From Verrucomicrobiota bacterium (GTDB lineage: Bacteria > Verrucomicrobiota > Verrucomicrobiia > Chthoniobacterales > UBA10450), in the NCBI GenBank assembly GCA_003218815.1, contig QHON01000041.1, forward strand, positions 1-12,250: a DNA stretch of 12,250 nucleotides, written 5' to 3'. Made by a program: the position numbers and the translations under genes. This document shows, in pieces, positions 6,249 to 11,830 of this stretch; the stretch's first letter is position 1, and each line of letters begins with the position of its first letter. Below the pieces are notes generated by a model that was given only the letters and a program-made list of their open reading frames with translations, did no database searches and was not told the DNA's origin.

Positions 6249-6617
6249 TTACGCCCTCCCCTTCTGGTCGGCTCGTTTGTTCGTCTTTTCCAAATAGTCC
6301 GCCAAACGATCGAGTGATCCCTCCCAAAATCGGCGATACTCCTCGATCCATTGCGCGGCTTTCTTCATCGGCAACGCTTCCAATTTTAGTTCGTGCACCC
6401 GTCCGTAGCGTTTACGACGAATTAATCCGGCATTCTCCAGCACGCGTAAATGTTTCGAAACCGCCGGCAACGACATCCGGTGCGGTCGCGCCAGATCGGT
6501 AACGCACCTGTCACCGTGCGCCAGATGCGCGAGGATGCGCCGGCGCGTTGGATCGGCCAGTGCGGCGAACGTGCGATTCAGAACATCCGGCGTATATTTA
6601 ACCATCTGGTTAAACAT
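6249..6617 (-). CDS. ArsR/SmtB-family winged-helix transcriptional repressor
   Basis: A 122-residue one-domain regulator. It shows LNRTFAALADPTRRRILAHL (13-32), then a wHTH with recognition helix MSLPAVSKHLRVL (48-60), LENAGLIRRKRYGRVHELKL (wing), and a C-terminal dimer helix AAQWIEEYRRFWEGSLDRLADYL. The ELCVCD metal site of ArsR/SmtB is not kept: the matching stretch reads DRCVTDL with one Cys. This is therefore probably not a metal sensor. The chosen start is ATG 6615-6617. A longer in-frame extension to 6803 is rejected because it would cover the end of another gene and has no family similarity. ATG 6603-6605 (MVKY) is an equally good start and lies inside the palindromic operator. No ribosome-binding site precedes either ATG. 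It is the first gene of the operon and likely represses it. Confidence 0.92.
   Translation of the reverse strand: MFNQMVKYTPDVLNRTFAALADPTRRRILAHLAHGDRCVTDLARPHRMSLPAVSKHLRVLENAGLIRRKRYGRVHELKLEALPMKKAAQWIEEYRRFWEGSLDRLADYLEKTNKRADQKGRA
6254..6260 (-). promoter_or_regulatory. Ribosome-binding site for the small CxxC gene, inside the ArsR 3' end
   Basis: The minus strand reads GGGAGGG here, 8 nt before ATG 6243-6245. It lies within the last codons of the ArsR gene. It supports both the reality of the small gene and its coupling to the repressor. Confidence 0.6.
6597..6614. promoter_or_regulatory. Palindromic operator at the ArsR start (probable autoregulation)
   Basis: TTTAACCA-TC-TGGTTAAA is a perfect 8-bp inverted repeat with a 2-bp centre. 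It overlaps codons 2-7 of the repressor gene and contains the alternative start ATG 6603-6605. Its size and symmetry fit binding by a winged-helix dimer. Its position at the head of the operon would let the ArsR protein shut off its own transcript. Binding is inferred, not shown. Confidence 0.7.
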
Positions 6618-6640
6618 AGTCGAAATAAATCGCGATGCAA
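6613..6640 (-). promoter_or_regulatory. Candidate sigma-70-type promoter of the ArsR operon
   Basis: On the minus strand TTGCAT (6640-6635), a 16-bp spacer and TATGTT (6618-6613) make a weak -35/-10 pair. The expected start falls near 6605, at the A of the second ATG, which would give a leaderless transcript and put the operator over the -10/+1. Matches to consensus are partial. Confidence 0.35.
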
Positions 6641-6687
6641 GTGTAAAAATTTGCGCCTCGGCGCTCCGGCAGCGAACCGCCTGACAT

Positions 6688-6703
6688 GCAGCGTCGCCGC
6701 TGC
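6688..6703 (-). terminator. Short GNRA-loop hairpin after the histone-like gene
   Basis: The minus strand has GCAGCG-GCGA-CGCTGC, a 6-bp stem with a GNRA tetraloop, 6 nt past the stop codon. There is no following T-run, so its role as a terminator is doubtful. It may be a 3' stability element or chance. Confidence 0.3.
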
Positions 6704-6709
6704 GCCGCT

Positions 6710-7072
6710 TTACTGCGGTTGAGGGCCCTGTCCCGGTGTAAACCCTTGTTCGATCGAAGTGTTTTGCGTAGTCGCGCCTGCCGCTGCTCTCTTGGCGGCC
6801 CATCGGGCTTTCATCGCAGCCGCGAGTTGCGCACGACGTTCTGGGGTCAGATTGAGTCTTCTCTTCACTTTTTTGGCGGCACTTGGTCTCTTAACAGCAG
6901 CCGTTTGTATTCGAACTTCACCAGCGCGGACGGCCGATTTCCTTTTTTTCTTAGCCGCGCTGGCCGCCACTGCCGCTTCAAGTTTCTGTTTCAGCTTGAC
7001 GAGCTTCTTCGCACCCTTTTGCAGGCGAACTTCCAGCCGGCGGATTTTCTTGCTCAGATTCTTGGGTTTCAT
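6710..7072 (-). CDS. Lys/Arg/Ala-rich, histone H1-like small protein
   Basis: A 120-residue, strongly basic protein: 20 Lys and 13 Arg, about 27% together, with about 20% Ala. The N-terminal 45 residues (KIRRLEVRLQKGAKKLVKLK and on) look like an amphipathic or coiled-coil helix. The middle is a low-complexity AAKKKRK/VKRPSAAKKVKRR region. Then comes LTPERRAQLAAAMKARWAAK, a motif I associate with small DNA-binding proteins in various bacteria. The last 20 residues are polar and Gln/Pro-rich. No signal peptide is present. Most likely it binds nucleic acid non-specifically, like bacterial H1/AlgP-like proteins; that is inference from composition. ATG 7070-7072 has no strong ribosome-binding site. 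The gene ends 93 bp before the repressor start and may share its transcript, but the promoter and operator in between argue for separate control. Confidence 0.68.
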   Translation of the reverse strand: MKPKNLSKKIRRLEVRLQKGAKKLVKLKQKLEAAVAASAAKKKRKSAVRAGEVRIQTAAVKRPSAAKKVKRRLNLTPERRAQLAAAMKARWAAKRAAAGATTQNTSIEQGFTPGQGPQPQ

Positions 7073-7237
7073 ATGAGACCAATATTGCTCCAGCCGGTCG
7101 CGGACACGACTAGCGCTGAATACCGAGTTAATGACAAAACCTACCCAGTGTCACGTCATTGTTTTGTCCCTCACTCAAGCTGCATCGAATGAACACGCCG
7201 ACTTCGGCCCGAATGTGCCGGTGATTCCGATTGCTGC

Positions 7238-7265
7238 TTGTCCAGCATTATTCGAAGTGTAACAT
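7238..7265 (+). promoter_or_regulatory. Candidate promoter for the GH13 gene
   Basis: TTGTCC (7238-7243), a 16-bp spacer and TAACAT (7260-7265) form a partial -35/-10 pair about 30 nt upstream of the GTG start once the transcription start is placed. The match is modest. The rest of the 229-bp gap (7073-7301) shows no gene, repeat or clear hairpin. Confidence 0.3.
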
Positions 7266-7301
7266 GGCGACGCCTCTCAACGCAGAAAGGGAACGGGAAC
7301 T

Positions 7302-8624
7302 GTGGGTGCCATATTGCAGGCTTTTTATTGGGATTGTCCCAAAGCGGAAAACCGCGAACATCAGTGGTGGGTCCTTATCAAATCCAAACTGCCGTCGATC
7401 GCACAGGCAGGTTTCACGGCCTTGTGGCTTCCGCCCGCGAACAAAGCGGCCGGCTGGAAATCGATGGGCTACGATCCTTACGATTACTACGACTTGGGCG
7501 AGTTCGATCAGAAAGGCGGCGTGCCCACATGGTTCGGCTCCAAAGCCGAGCTGTTAGCCCTGATCCAGTCCGCTCAGGCTCAAGGCCTGCAAGTCTACGC
7601 CGACCTAGTGTTTAATCATAACAGCGGCGCTGACGCCCAGGAACTGAATCCTATCGACGGCCAATTGCGCTGGACGAATTTCTCACCTGGAAGCGGCAAA
7701 TTCCGCCGTGATTGGAGCTGCTTTCATCCGAGCCGGTACGAGACTTGGGATGGCGCCACCTTTGGCGAGATGCCGGACCTCTGTCATCGCGCCCCGATAG
7801 TTTATACCGAGCTCATCAGCTACGCCCGCTGGCTTTTGGAAGAAATCGGTTTCGACGGATTCCGCTACGACATGGTCAAAGGTTACGGCGCCTGGATGGT
7901 CCGTTCGATCCAGGAATTGCGCGCGCTGCGGGGCGGCGTCAGTTTCAAGCCGTATGGGGTCGGCGAATGTTGGGACAGCGAACGCACGATTGATGACTGG
8001 CTCGATCAAGCCAATGCGTGGTCGGACAATCCGGTCGGCGCGTTTGACTTCCCGCTCCGCTGGCGTCTACGCGATTTGTGCGACAGTTACGCTTTCAGTC
8101 TCCGCAACCTCGCCGAGCGCGGAGTACTCACGTGGGATCGTCCGGCCCAGGCCGTCACCTTTGTGGAGAACCACGACGTCGTGCGCGACAGTCCTATCAT
8201 CAATGACAAACTGCTGGCGTACGCTTTCATCTTCACGCACGAAGGTTATCCGTGTGTCTTCTGGCAGGATTACTTCGACTGGGACCTTGCCCAGCCGGAC
8301 AATGAAAGCGGCATTAGCGCGCTCATCAAAGTTCACGAACAAAATGCTGCCGGCTCGGCACAAGTACTCTTCGTCGACGACGACCTCTACATCATGCAGC
8401 GTTCGGGCCTCGGCAACCAAAGCGGGCTAATCTTTGTCCTGAACAACCGCGGCAATTGGAACGGTGCGTGGGTCCAGACACGGTGGAACAATACGAGCTT
8501 CGTGCCGGCCGCCTGGCGCGGGCACGACGACCTCGGCGTACCGCGGGAAAAATCGACCAACGACTCGGGCTGGGTCGATCTCTGGGCGCCGCCGCGCGGC
8601 TATGCAATCTATGTCCCGGCGTGA
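7302..8624 (+). CDS. Glycoside hydrolase family 13 alpha-amylase-type enzyme, cytoplasmic
   Basis: A 440-residue GH13 enzyme that hydrolyses or rearranges alpha-1,4-glucans through a (beta/alpha)8 barrel. The conserved regions are intact: DLVFNH (D101-H106), GFDGFRYDMVKG with nucleophile D190, GVGECWD with acid/base E222, and VENHDVVRD with D292 as the third carboxylate. It opens with ILQAFYWDCPK and continues IAQAGFTALWLPPA and SMGYDPYDYYDLGEFDQKG, as in amylases of the short bacterial/plant-like type. The region after about 355 is a small beta domain ending PRGYAIYVPA. There is no signal peptide, so it probably acts on internal glycogen or imported maltodextrin. The start is GTG, with AAAGGGAA 8 nt upstream; the in-frame stop at 7260-7262 allows no ATG. 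Its product specificity cannot be told from sequence. Confidence 0.93.
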   Translation: MGAILQAFYWDCPKAENREHQWWVLIKSKLPSIAQAGFTALWLPPANKAAGWKSMGYDPYDYYDLGEFDQKGGVPTWFGSKAELLALIQSAQAQGLQVYADLVFNHNSGADAQELNPIDGQLRWTNFSPGSGKFRRDWSCFHPSRYETWDGATFGEMPDLCHRAPIVYTELISYARWLLEEIGFDGFRYDMVKGYGAWMVRSIQELRALRGGVSFKPYGVGECWDSERTIDDWLDQANAWSDNPVGAFDFPLRWRLRDLCDSYAFSLRNLAERGVLTWDRPAQAVTFVENHDVVRDSPIINDKLLAYAFIFTHEGYPCVFWQDYFDWDLAQPDNESGISALIKVHEQNAAGSAQVLFVDDDLYIMQRSGLGNQSGLIFVLNNRGNWNGAWVQTRWNNTSFVPAAWRGHDDLGVPREKSTNDSGWVDLWAPPRGYAIYVPA

Positions 8625-8690
8625 GCTTACCGAGAAAACGGACATTGCGAAATCTGGTCTAAGCGCCAGCTCCGCTGCCACTCCTTAATG

Positions 8691-9380
8691 TCAGTCCGGT
8701 TCGACAATCGGACGAACTCGTCCAGTGGCGAGCTTGGACCGCTTTTCTAGCAAAAATGCAATGCCGGCGAAAAGCGTATAGAAGATTAGAGCCGTTATTG
8801 CGAATGTTCGATCCGAGGTAGGCCGCCGGCCGGCAAAGGTGTTCCACACCTGGATGAGAATCAATACAACGCCGAAAGCGACGATACCGGCCTTTCGCGC
8901 GATCGAACTGTTTCTTTTGAGATAGATGAGAATACCGCCGACGAGGATCGCGATCTCGAAACCAAATTCCAAGCCCCTGTGATTCCAAAGACCAAAGCCG
9001 ATCTTCAGAACGTCATCGTAGATGGCGAGATCGGGACGGTGGACGATCAAATCCAGGACCCAATGAGAAAAGACAGCAAAAGCGACGATCAATGCCGCTG
9101 TGTTTGAAGTCTTCGCGCCTCGCACGAGTTTGTAGATAAAAAAAGCAGTTCCGGACCAGATCAGCGCACCAACGAGGCTGTGGGTGTAAGGCATGTAATA
9201 GAGATCAAGCGAATTTGTCGCCGTGATCCCCGGGACCATTCGCACCTTCTCGATGCCGAGCAGGACAAATGGCGCCCAGAGAAAATCCAGCAACTGCACG
9301 GCAACGAAAAGAACCCATAGCGGGATCTGGTTTCTCTCGCTCCTGACCGCAAAAGCTACTCCGTAATGTCCGACGAACAT
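8691..9380 (-). CDS. Polytopic membrane protein resembling YdjM-type (PF04307-like) predicted metal-dependent hydrolases
   Basis: A 229-residue inner-membrane protein with about six hydrophobic spans (near 20-42, 66-85, 93-113, 137-155, 163-180, 195-215). Histidine and aspartate residues sit next to the membrane as in the YdjM family: H5 (VGHYGVAFA), D32 (LLDFLW), H67 (YTHSLVGAL), H106 and D110 (SHWVLDLIVHRPDL), plus H114. That family is labelled metal-dependent hydrolase, but no substrate is firmly established. The ATG at 9378-9380 follows GGGAGGG with 9-nt spacing, a convincing ribosome-binding site. It converges with the GH13 gene (66 bp between stops, no clear terminator) and diverges from the NmrA-like gene. 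The family link rests on the H/D pattern and topology, so alternatives remain. Confidence 0.7.
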   Translation of the reverse strand: MFVGHYGVAFAVRSERNQIPLWVLFVAVQLLDFLWAPFVLLGIEKVRMVPGITATNSLDLYYMPYTHSLVGALIWSGTAFFIYKLVRGAKTSNTAALIVAFAVFSHWVLDLIVHRPDLAIYDDVLKIGFGLWNHRGLEFGFEIAILVGGILIYLKRNSSIARKAGIVAFGVVLILIQVWNTFAGRRPTSDRTFAITALIFYTLFAGIAFLLEKRSKLATGRVRPIVEPD

Positions 9381-9604
9381 ATTCTGATTCCCTCCCTTTT
9401 GTCGCGGCTGTTCAAGTTTTACTTTAGTCTTTCATTCGCTCATTTCCCGTTTCACTTTTCTCACGGCTTACGGTGCATATCGCTGGTCCCGCATCGCTCT
9501 ATTCTATTTCCTATTTTCCCCCATGGCTTTCCCTTCCGTCACTCGTGCGCCTTAAAATAGCGATCGCTCTTGCGGCGTTCCCTGGTTCGCTATAACGAAC
9601 CCTC
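9381..9604. other. Divergent intergenic region, strongly pyrimidine-rich on the plus strand
   Basis: The 224 bp between two divergent genes are dominated by C and T on the plus strand from about 9381 to 9545, with many CTTT/TTTCC runs. It must hold promoters for both neighbours, but I see no convincing -35/-10 pair. A 64-codon open frame across it (9366-9560) looks like composition noise: it has no ribosome-binding site and overlaps the start of the minus-strand gene. Confidence 0.5.
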
Positions 9605-10468
9605 ATGGAGAAAACTGTTTTGGTAACTGGAGCAACGGGCACGATCGGACGAGATCTCATAAAAATACTTTCGGAAAACGGAGTGCCGGTACGGGCCGGC
9701 GTTCGCGATCAAGCCAAAGCAAGAAAACAATTCGGCGCTAACATCGCGCTGGCGACATTCGATTTTGAAGACGCGGCATCCTTCCCTGACTCGCTGAAAG
9801 ACGTCGAAAAGGTTTTCCTGTTGCCGCCGCCCATACCAAATCAGGTGGCAGTGACCAATGCGTTTATCGATGCAACGAAACGCGCCGGCGTGCGCCACAT
9901 TGTAAAACTTTCTGTTATTGGCGCAGACACTGAGCCGCCATTCGCGTTTGGAAAATGGCACGCAGCCAGCGATCAACATGTTCGCGAATCAGGTCTCGCG
10001 TTCACATTTTTGCGGCCGAATTCCTTCATGCAAAATTTCATCAACTACTTTCCGCCCCGCGATGGTGCGATTTATCTGCCGTGGGGAAACGGTAGAGCGA
10101 GCTTTGTCGATACGCGCGACATCGCAGCTCTCGCCGCCGAGGCACTGACAAGCGACGGCCACGATGGAAAAACGTACACGCTGACCGGCCCGGCGGCGCT
10201 CGGAATCGCAGAAGTAGCATCGATCCTTGCCGAAGTGACAGGTCGCGAGATCAACTACGTCGACGTGCCGGAGTCCGCCGCACGCGACGGAATGCTTCAA
10301 GCCGGACTGCCGCAGTGGCAGGTGGACGCGTTAATGGAACTACACGCGGGTAACAAACAGAATCGTTGGACCGCCGTGACCTCCGACATTGAGAAAGTTA
10401 CGGGCAAATCCGCAACTGCGTTTACGCGGTTTGCGCGCGACCATGCGGACAGGTTTCGCGCGAGCTGA
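9605..10468 (+). CDS. NmrA-like NAD(P)-binding protein (atypical SDR family)
   Basis: A 287-residue Rossmann-fold protein. The N-terminal VLVTGATGTIGRDLIKIL carries GxxGxxG (G9, G12, G15) for dinucleotide binding, followed by VRAGVRDQAKA with a basic residue after strand 2 that favours NADP(H). Later parts are FLLPPPIPN, AGVRHIVKLSVIGAD (94-108), WHAASDQHVRESGLAFTFLR, FMQNFINY and a C-terminal lobe with EVASILAEVTGREINYVDVP. This is the pattern of NmrA/QorB-type proteins, which act either as quinone oxidoreductases or as redox sensors. The Tyr-x-x-x-Lys catalytic pair of classical SDRs is absent. No strong ribosome-binding site precedes ATG 9605. The 157-bp gap after it (10469-10625) shows no gene, only a short pyrimidine tract. 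Confidence 0.88.
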   Translation: MEKTVLVTGATGTIGRDLIKILSENGVPVRAGVRDQAKARKQFGANIALATFDFEDAASFPDSLKDVEKVFLLPPPIPNQVAVTNAFIDATKRAGVRHIVKLSVIGADTEPPFAFGKWHAASDQHVRESGLAFTFLRPNSFMQNFINYFPPRDGAIYLPWGNGRASFVDTRDIAALAAEALTSDGHDGKTYTLTGPAALGIAEVASILAEVTGREINYVDVPESAARDGMLQAGLPQWQVDALMELHAGNKQNRWTAVTSDIEKVTGKSATAFTRFARDHADRFRAS

Positions 10469-10625
10469 AACCTGAGTTTAACATCGGGCCGTTGGCGTTT
10501 GGGCCTGACTTCTAAATTCTTCCTTCCACCTTCCTAATTGTCCGAAGTCGTACCGACTTAATCACGTGGTCTATCTTGCCTCGAAGCTCCTGAACACACC
10601 GCTCCATCGCTTCGTGGAGATATCG

Positions 10626-11150
10626 TTACGGCGTGAGGAAAATCTTATCTGTGTAAGGATCTTTCACTTCGGTTCCGGGCGGAAAATTGCGAACGTCAAT
10701 GTAACCGTTATCCGGTGAGAACGGACTCGTAACTAAGCCTTGTTTGCCAGGCACTGGAGTTCCGTAAAGCAATCCGCTTTTGCCTTTTTTCGCAGCCCGA
10801 GCTGCCTTCGCTGCGCGGACGTTGTGTCCATTCGGAGCCACAGGAACTGGGCCGCCTGAAGCTTGGCTATTCGACACGTTAGTCGGCGGAGCTTCATTAA
10901 CGTTGCGCCTATTCGGAGCTGTAGGGAGCGGGCCGCCCGAAGTTTGATCGTTGGACGCATCGCTCGGCGGAGCTTCATTATTCTGCTTACGACTGCTCCG
11001 GTGCGATCGTGGCTTCGCTTCCGGGTGCGCGATCGAGCGGCTTACAGCTCTAAAAAAGTCCCGGAATGGTCCCGCTTCCGCCACTTCAGTTGTAGCGAAC
11101 AGAGCGACGATCGATAGCCAGACGACAATTGTTCGGAGCAGCCGTTTCAC
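10626..11150 (-). CDS. Small secreted repeat-containing protein of unknown function
   Basis: Starting at GTG 11148-11150 the protein is 174 residues. It begins with a clear Sec signal peptide: basic VKRLLR, hydrophobic TIVVWLSIVALFATT, and probable cleavage after VAEA, before GPFRDFF. A disordered region follows, holding two 27-residue repeats of the form NEAPPxxxSNxQxSGGPxP and APNxxNV. Then comes a basic linker (RAAKAARAAKKGKS), and a compact C-terminus with GTPVPGKQGLVTSPFSPDNG, IDVRNFPPGTEVKDPYTDK and IFLTP. This tail looks like a conserved motif I have seen in small exported proteins, possibly verrucomicrobial; no function is known to me. The frame is open up to ATG 11261, but that part carries no signal peptide logic and would overlap gntK. 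The GTG start lacks a good ribosome-binding site. Confidence 0.65.
   Translation of the reverse strand: MKRLLRTIVVWLSIVALFATTEVAEAGPFRDFFRAVSRSIAHPEAKPRSHRSSRKQNNEAPPSDASNDQTSGGPLPTAPNRRNVNEAPPTNVSNSQASGGPVPVAPNGHNVRAAKAARAAKKGKSGLLYGTPVPGKQGLVTSPFSPDNGYIDVRNFPPGTEVKDPYTDKIFLTP
10821..10982. repeat. 81-bp tandem duplication, two copies, inside the secreted protein gene
   Basis: Copy one is 10821-10901 and copy two 10902-10982. They start GTTGTGTCCATTCGG and GTTGCGCCTATTCGG and end in GGCGGAGCTTCATTAACG versus GGCGGAGCTTCATTATTC. The period is exactly 27 codons, so the frame is kept. The copies have drifted by scattered substitutions, so the duplication is not recent. Confidence 0.88.
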
Positions 11151-11257
11151 AAGAACTACGGATATTGTATTCGGCGATGAATGCCAGTCCGGATGCTCTG
11201 TTGTCTGCCAGTCCGGTCCGCCAAACCGACGACTCGTCCGGCGGCGAACCCAAACGT

Positions 11258-11755
11258 TCAACGCCGGATTCGCAGTTTGCTCTTGATCTCTTGCACGAGT
11301 TTGCGCGGGCTTCGTCCCAACTCAATCACGATACTAGCTTCTCCGGGTCGTGGTTCTTCCAGATCGGCAAACTGACTCTCAAGCAATCCTGGATTCATGA
11401 AATGTCCGCGCCGGCGCCGGAGTTGCTCGGCAATGAGAGCGTACTCTCCGCGAAGAAAAACCAGCTTCACCTTAGCGTTCACCTGGAGATATCGGCGATA
11501 TGCTTCCTTCAGCGCGGAGCAAGCCAGAACGGCGTCCTCTCCTGTGGCAACGCACCGTTTGATCAGCTCGCGCAAACTCTCCAGCCACGGCCATCTGTCC
11601 TGATCCGTCAGCGGAACGCCCCGGCGCATCTTCTCCACATTTGCCGGCGAGTGGAAATCGTCGGCCTCATAGAAGCGCCAGCCGAGCTCTTGCGCGAGTA
11701 ACTGGCCAATGGTGGTCTTCCCAGAACCCGAGACTCCGAAAATGATTACGACCAT
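11258..11755 (-). CDS. gntK: Gluconokinase
   Basis: A 165-residue P-loop kinase from ATG 11753-11755 that phosphorylates D-gluconate with ATP to 6-phosphogluconate, feeding the pentose phosphate or Entner-Doudoroff route. The Walker A motif is GVSGSGKT (G7 to T14). The family signature follows: WRFYEADDFHSPANVEKM, then GVPLTDQDRWPWLESL, ACSALKEAYRRYL, VFLRGEY and GHFMNPGLLESQFADLEEP. Length matches GntK/IdnK enzymes (about 165-180). The frame stays open to a GTG at 11809, but that 18-residue extension is a pyrimidine-tract artefact, and the kinase fold begins at MVVIIFGVSG. No gluconate transporter or dehydratase is nearby. The 107-bp gap to the secreted-protein start leaves co-transcription possible. 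Upstream it diverges from an acyltransferase gene. Confidence 0.95.
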   Translation of the reverse strand: MVVIIFGVSGSGKTTIGQLLAQELGWRFYEADDFHSPANVEKMRRGVPLTDQDRWPWLESLRELIKRCVATGEDAVLACSALKEAYRRYLQVNAKVKLVFLRGEYALIAEQLRRRRGHFMNPGLLESQFADLEEPRPGEASIVIELGRSPRKLVQEIKSKLRIRR

Positions 11756-11768
11756 ATTACAATCCGGT

Positions 11769-11807
11769 CTGACTTCGCCTTCAGACTTCTTACTTCCTAC
11801 TTTTCCC
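11769..11807. repeat. Degenerate pyrimidine tract with repeated GACTTC words
   Basis: The 75-bp divergent intergenic space between gntK and the acyltransferase holds CTGACTTCGCCTTCAGACTT and a further CTTACTTCCTACTTTTCC run. A similar tract begins CTGACTTCTAAATTCTTCC at 10505-10538. The shared word and composition suggest a dispersed degenerate element. Two copies are too few to be sure. Confidence 0.35.
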
Positions 11808-11830
11808 ACGCACTGTTAAGTCGAACGGCG

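Noticed and set aside
6618..6803. Sixty-two-residue N-terminal extension of the ArsR gene
   Set aside because: It overlaps the end of the histone-like gene in another frame, has no ArsR-like residues and crosses the likely promoter. The family begins at the later ATGs.
6686..7192. 168-codon plus-strand open frame opposite the histone-like gene
   Set aside because: Its Ser/Arg/Phe-rich content mirrors the Lys/Ala-rich gene on the other strand. It has no ribosome-binding site or recognisable motif.
9366..9560. Small plus-strand open frame MSDEHILIPS...
   Set aside because: It is made by a polypyrimidine tract (Phe/Ser/Leu-rich), overlaps the opposite-strand gene start and has no ribosome-binding site.
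11151..11261. N-terminal extension of the secreted protein
   Set aside because: The residues before the GTG are Arg-rich with no logic ahead of a signal peptide, and the frame would run into gntK.
11129..11701. 190-codon plus-strand open frame
   Set aside because: It lies antisense to gntK and the start of the secreted-protein gene, both supported by motifs. The translation shows no family features.
11756..11809. Eighteen-residue N-terminal extension of gntK from a GTG
   Set aside because: The DNA is a low-complexity pyrimidine tract, and gluconokinases begin just before the P-loop, at the ATG 11753-11755.
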